A stretch of DNA of 64,000 nt from Microthrixaceae bacterium (GCA_023957975.1 JAMLGM010000009.1:124001-188000), one strand, 5' to 3'; counted from the first letter of the stretch, positions 1 through 8,557 are shown. A program made the numbers and translations. Notes: generated by a model not told the origin, from the sequence alone.

Positions 1-426
1 CGCCAGCGACCACAGGTGATCGAGCACGGTGTTGGTGTTGTGGAGGAATACCGGCGAACGGCCGAAGAACGCCTCGACGAGATTGGTGGTCCATGTCAGC
101 GCTCCGCCCGCATGAGCGATGTACAGCGCGGATCCGGTATCGGTCCACCACAGCGCGACCGAACACACCGTGACGAGCACCAGCACCGCCGGCACCAGCC
201 TGCGGATCCGCCGTCCCCAGAACGCCGCCAGGTCGATGCGGTCGTGGCGTTCGTGTTCGACATTCATCATCGAGGTGATCAGGAACCCTGACATGACGAA
301 GAAGATGTCGACCCCGATGAACCCGCCGGGCAACACGCTCGGCCAGAAATGGAAAACCACGACGGCGGCAACGGCGAACGCGCGAATGCCGTCGAGCGCG
401 GGGAGATACTTCCAGGATCGGGTCAC
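1..426 (-). CDS. Acyltransferase 3 family protein (OafA/YrhL-like), N-terminal part only
   Basis: Only the first 142 codons are in the window; the rest runs off the left edge. Read on the minus strand from a GTG at 426, the protein opens with an LDGIRAFAV segment, then a hydrophobic helix, HFWPSVLPGG, FIGVDIFFVMSGFLIT and a WGRRIRRLVPA segment. This order is the N-terminal signature of membrane acyltransferase-3 proteins, which transfer acyl groups to sugars of the cell surface. The GTG overlaps the stop of the preceding pterin dehydratase gene by four bases (GTGA), which suggests translational coupling. The acceptor substrate cannot be told from this part. Confidence 0.88.
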   Translation of the reverse strand, partial: MTRSWKYLPALDGIRAFAVAAVVVFHFWPSVLPGGFIGVDIFFVMSGFLITSMMNVEHERHDRIDLAAFWGRRIRRLVPAVLVLVTVCSVALWWTDTGSALYIAHAGGALTWTTNLVEAFFGRSPVFLHNTNTVLDHLWSLA

Positions 427-734
427 GGCATCCCGTCGCCCTCGACCAGCCCGTCAAGCGCCAGCCCTGCATCCACCCCACCCAACAGCCCGTTGATACG
501 CGCGGCAAGGCGCACGTCCCGTTCGGTGATCGCACCGACGTCATGGCTGCGCAGTTCGATCGTCACCACGTTGTAGGAGTTGCACCAATCCGGGTGATGG
601 TCGAGCTCCTCGGCCAACGCGGCCACCACCGTCATGAAGGCGAACGCCGAAGCGAAATCGACGAACTCGAATCGCCGCACGAGCGCTCCGCTGTCGCGCT
701 GCCATCCATCTGGGGTCACCGTTTCGGCCGTCAC
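423..734 (-). CDS. 4a-hydroxytetrahydrobiopterin dehydratase (pterin carbinolamine dehydratase)
   Basis: The protein of about 103 residues belongs to the PCD/DCoH family, which dehydrates 4a-hydroxytetrahydropterin so that the cofactor of aromatic amino acid hydroxylases can be recycled. The family hallmark is visible: the EELDHHPDW segment followed by YNVVTIEL and a histidine-containing RSHDVGAITERD stretch. I chose the GTG at 734 because GGAA lies just before it and the protein then begins close to the usual family start. An in-frame ATG at 776 would add 14 residues but has no ribosome binding site. No aromatic hydroxylase lies in the window. The gene overlaps the acyltransferase gene by four bases. 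Confidence 0.85.
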   Translation of the reverse strand: MTAETVTPDGWQRDSGALVRRFEFVDFASAFAFMTVVAALAEELDHHPDWCNSYNVVTIELRSHDVGAITERDVRLAARINGLLGGVDAGLALDGLVEGDGMP

Positions 735-795
735 GGTTCCATCATGGCGCGGGGCCGGAGCAGAGTCGGTCACCATCGACCGGTAGGGTGGCGCC

Positions 796-1248
796 ATGGC
801 ACAAGTCCGTTCCGCAATCCTCTGCGACTTTGCGCAGGTCCGAGAGGGTCTCGTCTTCATCTCCTCCGGCGGCATCACCCGCATCGCCGCCCCCCAACCG
901 GGCTCACCGGTGCAGTTCTTCGCAGCGTGCGACCTGGAGGTCTTGCCATTCGAGATCGGCGAGGCCCACACCCTGACGTTCAAGGTGGTCAACGCCACGA
1001 CGGCGAAGGTCGCGTGGGAGGCGAACCTCCAGGTCAACACCACGGCCAACCCCGACGGCCTCTTTCCCGGCGAGAGCCTGCACGTGCCGATCGCGTTTCG
1101 CGTCGGCCCGTTCCCGGTCGAGGCGTTCGGTCCGCACGACCTCAAAGTGTCGATCGACAACTACGAGACCGAACTGTTGACGTTCTACGTGCTTCAGATG
1201 GTCCAGCCCCCGGGCCAAGCGGCCGAGGATCAGTCTCCGAACGAGTAG
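796..1248 (+). CDS. DUF6941-like hypothetical protein
   Basis: A 150-residue soluble protein without signal peptide or membrane segment. It begins with AQVRSAILCDFAQVREGLVFISSGGI and is rich in beta-strand-like stretches with evenly spaced hydrophobic residues, as in a small beta-sandwich. Short proteins of this appearance occur across actinobacteria under the name DUF6941; I make that match from memory of the N-terminal pattern and it is not certain. The gene is divergent from the pterin dehydratase and its 3' end overlaps the convergent SIMPL gene by 19 bases. No function is known to me. Confidence 0.7.
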   Translation: MAQVRSAILCDFAQVREGLVFISSGGITRIAAPQPGSPVQFFAACDLEVLPFEIGEAHTLTFKVVNATTAKVAWEANLQVNTTANPDGLFPGESLHVPIAFRVGPFPVEAFGPHDLKVSIDNYETELLTFYVLQMVQPPGQAAEDQSPNE

Positions 1249-1886
1249 CGGACCTCGACGACGACCTCGGTGCTGTGCTCACCGCCCATGAGCGGGGTGG
1301 CGGGGCCGGAGTCGGCCATGGCCATGCGGACCATCGGTTCGCCGGGGCGACGCACCACATCGAGTTCGCGAACCCACTCCACGGCCCCAATCCGACGGCC
1401 GGTAAGCGCCGCCAGGTGCTCACCGCGATGACGGGCATCTTCGACCGCGGCCTGGCGGGCCGCGTCGCGGTCATCGGTCAGGTCTTCCTTGGCAAACGCC
1501 AGGCCCTGCACCTCCACGGCTCCGCCGGCCGCTGAGGTCGCTGCGTCGAGCACCGATCCCACGGCCCCGGCATCGCGAACCAGGCAGGTGACGATGTTGC
1601 GCACCCGGTAGCCGTCCAGGATCGAACGTTCGTCGACGTGACTCCACTCCTGCTGGATGGAATAGGTGTCGGTGCTGATGTCCCGTTCGTCGACACCGTG
1701 GCCGCCCAGCGCGTCCAGGAGCGCCCGAGCAGCCGTCGCCGCCGCCGCGATGGCGGTCGGGGCATCGGCTTCGCGAACCGAAACCCCAAGGGTCAACGTG
1801 ACGACATCGGGTGCGCTCGATGCGCGGCCGCGCCCGATCACCTGAATTCCGCTGGCCGGGCCGTCGAACTGATTGCTATCGATCAC
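1230..1886 (-). CDS. SIMPL domain-containing protein (DUF541)
   Basis: The protein has about 218 residues and the SIMPL/DUF541 pattern: an early IQVIGRGRASSAPDVVTLTLGV strand pair, a central DISTDTYSI segment followed by a YRVRNIVTCLVRD strand, and a long helix (AARQAAVEDARHRGEHLAAL) before a closing strand ending in EVVVEVRYSF. I placed the start at a GTG preceded by GAGGAG, eight bases upstream. Many family members carry a signal peptide; this one does not and is probably cytoplasmic. SIMPL proteins have been linked to oxidative stress and to signalling complexes, but no biochemical activity is established. It lies downstream of sufC on the same strand with a 46-base gap. Confidence 0.85.
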   Translation of the reverse strand: MIDSNQFDGPASGIQVIGRGRASSAPDVVTLTLGVSVREADAPTAIAAAATAARALLDALGGHGVDERDISTDTYSIQQEWSHVDERSILDGYRVRNIVTCLVRDAGAVGSVLDAATSAAGGAVEVQGLAFAKEDLTDDRDAARQAAVEDARHRGEHLAALTGRRIGAVEWVRELDVVRRPGEPMVRMAMADSGPATPLMGGEHSTEVVVEVRYSFGD

Positions 1887-1932
1887 TTCTCGCTCCTCGT
1901 CGCGTTGGCCCCGAGTCTGTCCCAGGCGGCGC

Positions 1933-2730
1933 TCAGAGTCCCAGCGGGTCGGCGAAGGGGTCGGGTGCGTCGTCTGGCGAGGACAGGGGCTCGTCGTCGG
2001 GCAACGAGTCGAGCCAGTGGCCGTAGCCCGTCTCTTCAAGCCGTTCGGCAAGTTCGGGGCCGCCCGACTCGAGGATCTGTCCTCTGGCGAAAATGTGCAC
2101 GACATCGGCGTGAAGCTTCTCGAGCAACCGGTTGTAGTGGGTCACCGCGATCACGCCGAGGCCCCATTCCTTCGTCGCGTCCTCGACCCGCTGGGAGACC
2201 TGCGCGAGCGCGTCGACGTCGAGGCCCGAATCGATCTCGTCGAGTACCGCGAACTTCGGACGAAGCAACGCCAACTGAACCGTCTCGTTGCGCTTCTTCT
2301 CGCCGCCCGACAGGTCGACGTTGAGCGGACGATCCAACAGCGCCGTCGCTAGTCCGACCCGCTCGGCCTCGGCGGCCAGTGTCGCCTCGAGGTCGGCTCC
2401 GGAACGATCGATGGCGATCGACTCCGACAACACGTCGGTGAGGCTCACGCCGGGCACTTCGGTGGGATATTGCATCCCGAGAAACAACCCGGCAGCGGCC
2501 CGTTCGTGGGTCGGTATCGCTATGAGATCGACCCCGTCGAGCGTGATCGTTCCTCCGGTGACCTCATAGCCGGGCCGGCCCATCAACGCGTTGCTCAGCG
2601 TCGACTTTCCCGAACCGTTCGGCCCCATGATGGCGTGCACCTCCCCGCTGCGCACCGTGAGGTTCACCCCGTTGAGGATCTGCTTTCCGGCGACACTCGC
2701 CGTCAGGTCTCGGATGATCAACTCGCTCAT
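1933..2730 (-). CDS. sufC: Fe-S cluster assembly ATPase SufC
   Basis: A 265-residue ABC-type ATPase that energises the SufBCD scaffold during iron-sulfur cluster assembly in the cytoplasm. Visible motifs are Walker A (GPNGSGKST near residue 34), the SufC-type signature LSGGEKKRNE and Walker B (FAVLDEIDSGLD), and a switch histidine in VIAVTHYNRLL. The start is the ATG giving SELIIRDL. Longer in-frame versions would run into the Rieske gene upstream. The C terminus is about 20 residues longer than in typical SufC (a D/P-rich tail). It follows the Rieske ferredoxin gene by 13 bases and sufD before that, so the three form one transcription unit. Confidence 0.96.
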   Translation of the reverse strand: MSELIIRDLTASVAGKQILNGVNLTVRSGEVHAIMGPNGSGKSTLSNALMGRPGYEVTGGTITLDGVDLIAIPTHERAAAGLFLGMQYPTEVPGVSLTDVLSESIAIDRSGADLEATLAAEAERVGLATALLDRPLNVDLSGGEKKRNETVQLALLRPKFAVLDEIDSGLDVDALAQVSQRVEDATKEWGLGVIAVTHYNRLLEKLHADVVHIFARGQILESGGPELAERLEETGYGHWLDSLPDDEPLSSPDDAPDPFADPLGL

Positions 2731-2743
2731 GACAACACCTCGT

Positions 2744-3082
2744 TCATGACAACACCAGCAACACCTCGCCGTCCTCGACGGCGAGGTCATAGGTCGGGAC
2801 GGGACGGGTGGCGGGCAGGATCAGCGCCTCACCGGTTTCGACGTCAAAGGCCGCACCGTGTTTCGTGCACACGACCAGACACTCGTCGGTGTCGACCTCG
2901 CCGGTGCTCAACGGGACGTTCTGGTGCGAACACCGGTCTTCGAGCCCGTAGACCTTGTCCTCGATCCGGATCACGGCCAGGTTGAACCCGTCGAGTTCAA
3001 AGCGAGCCATCCCGCCGTCGTCGATCTCGTCCAGCCGGCACAAACGCACGACGGTGGTCTCACCAGGTGAACCGTCGATCAT
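2744..3082 (-). CDS. Rieske [2Fe-2S] ferredoxin of the SUF operon
   Basis: This 112-residue protein has the two Rieske ligand loops, CSHQNVPL and CTKHGAAFD, that is C-X-H and C-X2-H. It matches the small nitrite-reductase-subunit/biphenyl-ferredoxin class and has no membrane helix. It is sandwiched between sufD, with a four-base ATGA overlap, and sufC. Such a ferredoxin is a common companion of actinobacterial suf genes and probably serves as electron carrier or as a client of the assembly machinery. Its actual partner is not shown by the sequence. Confidence 0.92.
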   Translation of the reverse strand: MIDGSPGETTVVRLCRLDEIDDGGMARFELDGFNLAVIRIEDKVYGLEDRCSHQNVPLSTGEVDTDECLVVCTKHGAAFDVETGEALILPATRPVPTYDLAVEDGEVLLVLS

Positions 3083-4335
3083 CGCGAACCCGCCAGCTTG
3101 TCGGCGATCAGCGGGGCGACCAGGTCGACGACGCGTTCATCGGCGATCGAGCCGAGCACCTCGGCGAAGAATCCGTTCACGACCAGCCGTTCGGCGGCCT
3201 CCGGCGGTACGCCCCGGCTTTCGAGATAGAAACGCTGCTCGACATCGATCGGGCCGACCGCGGTCGCGTGACTGCATTTCACATCGTTGTGGTGGATCTC
3301 CAGATTCGGAACCGATTCCGCCCAGGCATGCTCCGAGAGTGTGATCACCCGGTTCGACTGGTTGGCGTTGGTGCCCGCCGCTTCCTCGCCCACCTGGATG
3401 AGGCCGGTGTACACCGCGTGCGCCCGATCGTCGACCGCCCCCTTGAACACCAGGTCCGACATGGTGTCGCGCGCCTCGTGGCTCTGGAACGTGCGCAGGT
3501 CGTGCATCTGGTCGCCCGCACCGAGATACAGCGCCGAGATGCGCCCGGATGCACCGCGGCCGACCAGTCGACAGTCGAAACGGTTCCGGGCGTAGGCCCC
3601 GCCGAGTGCGACGTGGTCCATCGTGAGTTCGGCCTGCTGCCCGACCGACGTGCACACCCCAGCAAGGTGGGTCACCGAGGTCGCGAGGTTGTTGACCGAC
3701 ACGCGGGTGACCCTCGCCGCATTGTCGAGGTGCAACACGGTGCGGTCGACCACGAGCGCGTCGACGGCCTCGGAGCCAACCCACTCGACGAGCCGCAGCG
3801 ACGCGTTCTCGCCGACGGACACGATAGTCCGCGGCACGATCAAGGCATCGGCGGCATCGACGTGGTGCTCGATATGGATCGGCGCATCGACCACGACACC
3901 GCGTGGCACGATGATCACCAGCGGGTCGGGAGCGAAGCCGGCGTTCAGGTCGTCGAAGCTGTCCGGTCCACCGACGGGTTCGGGCAGGTCGAACCCGAGC
4001 GGTTCGGTCAGCGTGCGGGCGGACGCCACGACGACGCCTTTGGCGGCCAACGCATCGTCGATCGCAACGGCCACGACCTGGCCGTTGCGCAGCAGTGCGC
4101 GTCCGGCGAACGGGCCGAGGTCGACCGATGAGACCGCCACCTCGGTCGGCGTGTCGTGCAGTGCATATTTCGAGACGTCGACGTCGCCGATCCTGCTGTA
4201 GCGCCACTCTTCACGTTCGGCGGTCGGCGCTTCGCCACGTTCGTAACGCTGTGCAGCGGCGAGGCGCTGTGCGCTGAGCCAAGCGGGTCCGGGAATGGAT
4301 TCGGCGAAGGTTGGGGTGAGTGCGTCGGCAGGCAC
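3079..4335 (-). CDS. sufD: Fe-S cluster assembly protein SufD
   Basis: The 418-residue protein matches SufD, the partner of SufB and SufC in the iron-sulfur scaffold. Recognisable parts are the N-terminal EREEWRYSRIGDVDVSKY segment and the C-terminal block with HHNDVKCSHATAVGPID, YLESRGVPPEAAERLVVNGFF, the segment shared by SufB and SufD that carries the functional Cys and His. The only start consistent with the family is a GTG (VPADALTPTF). The gene overlaps the Rieske gene by four bases. It is not adjacent to sufB, which lies 1.6 kb upstream beyond two unrelated genes, so it probably has its own promoter. Confidence 0.95.
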   Translation of the reverse strand: MPADALTPTFAESIPGPAWLSAQRLAAAQRYERGEAPTAEREEWRYSRIGDVDVSKYALHDTPTEVAVSSVDLGPFAGRALLRNGQVVAVAIDDALAAKGVVVASARTLTEPLGFDLPEPVGGPDSFDDLNAGFAPDPLVIIVPRGVVVDAPIHIEHHVDAADALIVPRTIVSVGENASLRLVEWVGSEAVDALVVDRTVLHLDNAARVTRVSVNNLATSVTHLAGVCTSVGQQAELTMDHVALGGAYARNRFDCRLVGRGASGRISALYLGAGDQMHDLRTFQSHEARDTMSDLVFKGAVDDRAHAVYTGLIQVGEEAAGTNANQSNRVITLSEHAWAESVPNLEIHHNDVKCSHATAVGPIDVEQRFYLESRGVPPEAAERLVVNGFFAEVLGSIADERVVDLVAPLIADKLAGSR

Positions 4336-4383
4336 GGCGTCGTTGCGTCCTCGTTCGATCTATGCCGATCGGGAATTAGTCCC

Positions 4384-4404
4384 ATGGCGATAGGAGAAAT
4401 CCTA
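4384..4404. promoter_or_regulatory. Candidate operator/promoter upstream of sufD
   Basis: A perfect inverted repeat, TAGGA-GAAA-TCCTA, spans 4391-4404, about 56 bases upstream of the sufD start. The 17 bases 4384-4400 (ATGGCGATAGGAGAAAT) recur with two differences upstream of sufB. On the sufD strand TAGGAT within it could serve as a -10 element. The location suggests a binding site for an iron or Fe-S responsive regulator; which one is not known, and the spacing differs from the 19-bp IdeR/DtxR box. Confidence 0.4.
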
Positions 4405-4457
4405 GCTGAGGGAACCCTGCCGCCGAAAAGCGACGACTTCGTCCAAGACGTGTCAGC

Positions 4458-4820
4458 TCAACCCTTGCGAAACCACTTCGACAGCTTCGAACGCAGCCCG
4501 CCGCGGGCCGCTCGGGCACGTTCCGCATCGACCTCGGCCCGCGTCTGTTGCGCCACGGCGTTCACGATCTCTTCGGCCGCATCCAACAGATCGCCGATCG
4601 ACGAATCGTTGCCCAGACTTGCGGGTTCCGCGGGGGTTTCGGGGGTGATGAGCGAACCGTGGGCCCAGTTGACATCGGCGAGGCGCGGCTCGAAGGACGA
4701 ACAGTTCTCCGGACACCGCCACGGCGCCTCCGGGGCGAGGTCGAGGTCGCACTTCCGCACGGTTTCACCGGTCGGATAGGAGCGACTTTCGAAGTACTTG
4801 CACTCGGCTCGCATGGGCAT
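4458..4820 (-). CDS. Hypothetical protein with four-cysteine N-terminal motif
   Basis: A protein of about 120 residues of unknown function. The first 40 residues contain four cysteines in the arrangement ECKYFE...RKCDLDL...RCPENCSSF, which could bind zinc or an iron-sulfur cluster. The rest is an acidic linker, a helix (SIGDLLDAAEEIVNAVAQQTRAEVD by position about 70-95) and a basic C-terminal tail. The start is one of two close ATG codons (4820 or 4814). The gene sits between sufB and sufD on the same strand and is divergent from the PAS-GGDEF gene. I do not recognise the family beyond actinobacterial hypothetical proteins. Confidence 0.65.
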   Translation of the reverse strand: MPMRAECKYFESRSYPTGETVRKCDLDLAPEAPWRCPENCSSFEPRLADVNWAHGSLITPETPAEPASLGNDSSIGDLLDAAEEIVNAVAQQTRAEVDAERARAARGGLRSKLSKWFRKG

Positions 4821-4880
4821 TTGCGTATCTTCGCATCCCCAACTCCTCAGCAGAGTGCGAAACCTGCCGATCTTTTCAGT

Positions 4881-5897
4881 ATGACGACGGTGCAACCCGA
4901 ACCCATCGAAACGAACGCGCCGGTCCCGGCGCCGGAATCGACGCCGCATTTGGCAACCACCCCGGAGTCGACGGCGGGCGGAGTGGACGGGATCCTGCGG
5001 GTGCTCGGACTGATCGACCTTCCGGTGGCCGTCACCGATGCCGAGACCACCATCTTGTGGTGCAGCCATGCGCTCGCGGACCTCGCCGGGTACCGGGCGG
5101 AGATACTGATCGGTCAGCGTTTCGCTCAAGCACTTGGCACCGAGCGACCGGAACGCGTGACCGCCGTCCTCAAAGACGTCGCCACGAGCGAGCGGACGGT
5201 CGGCCGGGCCGCGATCGCCGCGACCGACTGGGCCGGTACGGTACGCCAGCTTGCAATTTCGGCGTCACGCATGCGCGACGGGGGCGATTCGGGCGGGTTG
5301 TTCATCGTCGCGGAGAACCGCACATCGGAGCGACGCCGCCTTTACGCTCAGGGCGCGAACCCCATGTCGACCCCGTCGACCGGTGCTGGCGGAGTGCTCG
5401 ACTCGCTGCCCTCCCGGTTCACCTTCGAAAACCAGTTCGACACATCCCAGCGCCGTGCCCAACGCACCCGCGTGCCCCTCGCGGTGTTCATGTGCGGGAT
5501 CGACGGCTACGACGACGTCCTGCAGCAACTCGGAACGGACGCAGCCAAGACGTTGATCGACGCGACTGCGGCACGACTGTCGCACGCGCTACGCAGCGAA
5601 GACCTGCTGATGTACGACGGCGAGGACCGCTTCGCCATCGTGGCCGAATCGGTGCCCAACGACCAAGTCGCCCACCAGACGGCACGGCGCATCCGCCTCG
5701 CGGTGAGCGAACCGATCTCGATCGCTGGAACCGAACTCCACCCTGGACTCTCGGTGGGAATCACCTACGGGTTGGGCACCGAGCGCTACGACGACGTCGC
5801 CGAACAGGCCGCGCGGGCGCTTGCCCACGCCCGTTCGACCGGAGCCAACCAGACAGCCACGTTCGACTCGCTTGGTCTACTCGAAGCGCAACCCTGA
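4881..5897 (+). CDS. PAS domain protein with degenerate GGDEF domain
   Basis: The protein has about 338 residues. A proline-rich leader of 40 residues is followed by a PAS-like domain (about 45-150, with PVAVTDAETTILWCSHALADLAGY) and a GGDEF-fold domain (about 175-330). The signature loop reads YDGEDRFAIVAE instead of GGDEF, so the residues that hold GTP and magnesium are mostly lost. Enzymatic diguanylate cyclase activity is therefore unlikely, and a sensory or regulatory role is more probable. There is no membrane segment. The ATG lies 60 bases from the divergent cysteine-motif gene, and the gene is inserted between sufB and sufD on the opposite strand. Confidence 0.85.
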   Translation: MTTVQPEPIETNAPVPAPESTPHLATTPESTAGGVDGILRVLGLIDLPVAVTDAETTILWCSHALADLAGYRAEILIGQRFAQALGTERPERVTAVLKDVATSERTVGRAAIAATDWAGTVRQLAISASRMRDGGDSGGLFIVAENRTSERRRLYAQGANPMSTPSTGAGGVLDSLPSRFTFENQFDTSQRRAQRTRVPLAVFMCGIDGYDDVLQQLGTDAAKTLIDATAARLSHALRSEDLLMYDGEDRFAIVAESVPNDQVAHQTARRIRLAVSEPISIAGTELHPGLSVGITYGLGTERYDDVAEQAARALAHARSTGANQTATFDSLGLLEAQP

Positions 5898-5935
5898 GCG
5901 CTCGCGTTGACCGTCAACGCCAGCCACAGGCGCGG

Positions 5936-7333
5936 TCAGCCGACGCTGCCCTCCATCTGGAGTTCGATCAGACGGCTCCATTCAACGGCGTACTCCATCG
6001 GCAACGTCCGGGTGATCGGTTCGATGAATCCGTTGACGACCATCGACATCGCCTGCTCCTCGGACAGGCCCCGGCTCTGCAGGTAGAACAGCTGTTCATC
6101 GGCGACCTTCGACACCGTCGCCTCGTGGCCGATGACGGCGTCCTGGGCTCCGATCTCCATGTACGGGTAGGTGTCGGAGATCGACAGGTCGTCGAGGATC
6201 AGGGCGTCGCACTGCACATGGGCCTTGCAGCCGTACGCCCCCTCGTCGACGTGCACCAAGCCGCGGTACGAACTGCGGCCACCGTCCTTGGAGATCGATT
6301 TCGACACCACCTTGGAGGTGGTTTCCGGTGCCGCGTGCACCATCTTGGCGCCCGTGTCCTGGTGTTGACCCGGCCCGGCATAGGCCACCGAGAGCACCTC
6401 GCCGGACGCTTTCGGGCCGACGAGTGTGCAGCCCGGATACTTCATCGTGAGACGTGACCCGATGTTGCCGTCGATCCATTCCATGTGGCCTTCGGCCTCA
6501 ACCCGAGCGCGCTTGGTCACCAGGTTGAACACGTTGTTCGACCAGTTCTGAATCGTCGTGTAGGTGACGCGTGCCGACGGCTTCACGACGATCTCGACCA
6601 CCGCCGAGTGCAGCGAGTCGGAGGTGTACACCGGGGCCGAGCAACCCTCGATGTAGTGCACCTCGGATCCCTCATCCGCGATGATGAGGGTGCGCTCGAA
6701 CTGCCCCATGTTCTCCTGGTTGATGCGGAAATACGCCTGCAAGGGCATTGGCACCTTCACGCCGGGCGGCACGTAGATGAACGACCCGCCCGACCACACG
6801 GCGGTGTTGAGGGCACTGAACTTGTTGTCGTTGAGCGGGATGACGCGCCCGAAGTACTGCTTGACCAGGTCCGGGTACTCGCGCAGCGCCGTGTCCATAT
6901 CGCAAAACAGAACGCCCATCTTTTCGAGGTCTTCGCGATTGCGGTGAAACACGACCTCGGACTCGAACTGGGCGGTCACCCCGGCGAGATACTTGCGCTC
7001 GGCTTCGGGGATTCCGAGCTTTTCGTAGGTCTGCTTGATCGCGTCGGGCAGATCGTCCCAGCTGTCGACCTGCCCCTCGGTGGGCTTGATGTAGTAGTAG
7101 ATGTCGTCGAAGAAGATCTCCGACATGTCTCCGCCCCACCGCGGCATGGCACGTTTCTCGAAGGCCTTGAGCGACTTGAGGCGACGCTGCAGCATCCAGT
7201 CGGGTTCGTTCTTCATCCGCGACATGTCGCGAACGAGTTGTTCGTCCAGCCCCTTCTTGGGCTTGTAGACGTAGTCGACGTCGTCACTCCAGCCGAGCTG
7301 GTACTTGCTGAGGTCGAGATCGATGCTGGTCAT
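5936..7333 (-). CDS. sufB: Fe-S cluster assembly protein SufB
   Basis: A 465-residue SufB, the scaffold subunit on which iron-sulfur clusters are built together with SufC and SufD. Typical features are the N-terminal [20 protein letters not shown], the [19 protein letters not shown] segment, the middle block [20 protein letters not shown], and the C-terminal [35 protein letters not shown] region. The ATG start gives the normal family length. It stands alone on its strand: the downstream neighbour converges on it and the upstream gamma carbonic anhydrase gene ends 94 bases before it. No sufS, sufU or sufR is in the window. Confidence 0.97.
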   Translation of the reverse strand: MTSIDLDLSKYQLGWSDDVDYVYKPKKGLDEQLVRDMSRMKNEPDWMLQRRLKSLKAFEKRAMPRWGGDMSEIFFDDIYYYIKPTEGQVDSWDDLPDAIKQTYEKLGIPEAERKYLAGVTAQFESEVVFHRNREDLEKMGVLFCDMDTALREYPDLVKQYFGRVIPLNDNKFSALNTAVWSGGSFIYVPPGVKVPMPLQAYFRINQENMGQFERTLIIADEGSEVHYIEGCSAPVYTSDSLHSAVVEIVVKPSARVTYTTIQNWSNNVFNLVTKRARVEAEGHMEWIDGNIGSRLTMKYPGCTLVGPKASGEVLSVAYAGPGQHQDTGAKMVHAAPETTSKVVSKSISKDGGRSSYRGLVHVDEGAYGCKAHVQCDALILDDLSISDTYPYMEIGAQDAVIGHEATVSKVADEQLFYLQSRGLSEEQAMSMVVNGFIEPITRTLPMEYAVEWSRLIELQMEGSVG

Positions 7334-7377
7334 GGCGCTCCAGTCCGGATTCGCAGGCTCGTAGAAGGCCCGGGCGA

Positions 7378-7394
7378 ATATCTCCTACCGCCAT
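7378..7394. promoter_or_regulatory. Second copy of the suf upstream motif, upstream of sufB
   Basis: On the minus strand these 17 bases read ATGGCGGTAGGAGATAT and match the element upstream of sufD at 15 of 17 positions. The copy lies 45-61 bases upstream of the sufB ATG. Relative to its gene it is oriented opposite to the sufD copy, which would suit a roughly symmetric operator. It lacks the second palindrome arm seen at sufD. Confidence 0.35.
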
Positions 7395-7426
7395 AGTAAC
7401 AACCCCTGGGGGCGCCGCTCCAGCGC

Positions 7427-7945
7427 TCAGTCGAGTCGGCGCAACTGTTCCATGTACCGCTTCGAACGGTCGACATAGGACTGCCATCCGATGTCGAACC
7501 AGCCTGGGGTGACGGCGTTTTCCTTGATCACGCACGGCACGCCGAGCGCCTGCGCGAGCGGTGGGATCTGCTTGCGGTTCGGCACGAAGGCTCCGGCGCC
7601 GACGATCGCCTCCTCCCCCACAACCACCTCGTGCAACACCACCGAGCCGGAGCCGACGAGCGCCTTGTCCTTGATGGTGCACCCTTCGAGATGGGCGTTG
7701 TGCCCGACCGTGACCTCGTTGCCGATCGTGGTCGGAAAGTGGAAGGTGGTATGAACGATGGTCCCGTCCTGGATCGACGTGCGCTCACCCACGTAGATGA
7801 AACCGTCGTCCCCTCGCAGCACCGCGGTGGGCCAAATCGACGAATCGGCGCCGATCACCACTGAACCGATGATGACCGCGTCCGGATGGACGTAGGCATC
7901 CGGATGGATGTCGGGCACCTGGTCCCCGAGTGCATAGATCGCCAT
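7427..7945 (-). CDS. Gamma carbonic anhydrase family protein (left-handed beta-helix)
   Basis: The 172-residue protein has hexapeptide repeats of the left-handed beta-helix (VIIGSVVIGADSSIWPTAVLRGD, VGERTSIQDGTIVH, TIGNEVTVGHNAHLEGCTIKD, LVGSGSVVLHEVVVGEEAIVGAG). The three zinc-ligand histidines expected for gamma carbonic anhydrases are present, one in TIVHTT and two in GHNAH. Homologues (YrdA, PaaY, CaiE types) form trimers; carbonic anhydrase activity is shown only for some, while others act as thioesterases. ATG start, 94 bases from sufB and on the same strand. No catabolic operon around it narrows the role. Confidence 0.9.
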   Translation of the reverse strand: MAIYALGDQVPDIHPDAYVHPDAVIIGSVVIGADSSIWPTAVLRGDDGFIYVGERTSIQDGTIVHTTFHFPTTIGNEVTVGHNAHLEGCTIKDKALVGSGSVVLHEVVVGEEAIVGAGAFVPNRKQIPPLAQALGVPCVIKENAVTPGWFDIGWQSYVDRSKRYMEQLRRLD

Positions 7946-7989
7946 GTCGTCCCCTTTTCACCCAGGCCGATGCCAGAACCCTCAACGGG

Positions 7990-8493
7990 TCAGCCGAGCG
8001 GCACGATCTTCGCGTACTTACCCTTGAAGAACACCAACGGACCTTCGCTGTCACGGTCGACCTCGAGGTGTTTCACCAGACCCACGACGATCTCGTGATC
8101 GCCGGCGTCGTGAACCGCGTACAAGGTGCAGTCGATGTGTGCGATGCAGCCATCGAGGCGAGGGCCCCCGGTCGCAACCGCTGGAGTCCAGTCGAGCCCC
8201 TCGAACTTGTCCTCGGCCCGTGAAGCGAATTGGTTTGACACCGTGTCCTGAGCCTCACCCAACACGTTGACCACGAAATGGCCGGCCCCTTTAATCCGAG
8301 CCCACGAACTCGACGATTTCTGGACGCAAAACCCGACCAGTGGTGGCTCGAGCGACACCGAGAAGAACGATCCCACGGCGAGGCCGCCGGGCCGTCCGTC
8401 CGCGACGGCGGCAACGACCGTCACCCCGGTCGGAAAGGCCCCCAGCACCTTGCGGTAGTCGGCGGGGTCGATATCGGCGACGTCGTCGGACAC
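7990..8493 (-). CDS. Flavin reductase family protein (FMN-binding split barrel)
   Basis: A protein of 167 residues of the flavin reductase family, which supplies reduced FMN or FAD to two-component monooxygenases using NAD(P)H. The pattern YRKVLGAFPTGVTVVAA, then GGLAVGSFFSVSLEPPLVGFCVQ, HFVVNVLGEAQ, and the closing DHEIVVGLVKHLEVD with PLVFFKGKY is typical of the HpaC/RutF group. I chose the GTG at 8493 because GAGGAG precedes it at good spacing. No oxygenase component is next to it, so its partner must be elsewhere or it has another role. Confidence 0.9.
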   Translation of the reverse strand: MSDDVADIDPADYRKVLGAFPTGVTVVAAVADGRPGGLAVGSFFSVSLEPPLVGFCVQKSSSSWARIKGAGHFVVNVLGEAQDTVSNQFASRAEDKFEGLDWTPAVATGGPRLDGCIAHIDCTLYAVHDAGDHEIVVGLVKHLEVDRDSEGPLVFFKGKYAKIVPLG

Positions 8494-8557
8494 GTGGTCT
8501 CCTCGATGGCGAACGCTGCGACGCTTCGGCGTCGTGCGCCGCAACGTTACCGCCGAT

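Noticed and set aside
4391..4404. IdeR/DtxR iron box upstream of sufD
   Set aside because: The TAGG and CCTA arms are too close for the 19-bp consensus; only a generic operator is proposed.
5904..5920. Palindrome between the PAS-GGDEF gene and sufB as a terminator
   Set aside because: GCGTTGAC and GTCAACGC are separated by a single base, so a full hairpin cannot form; at best five pairs remain.
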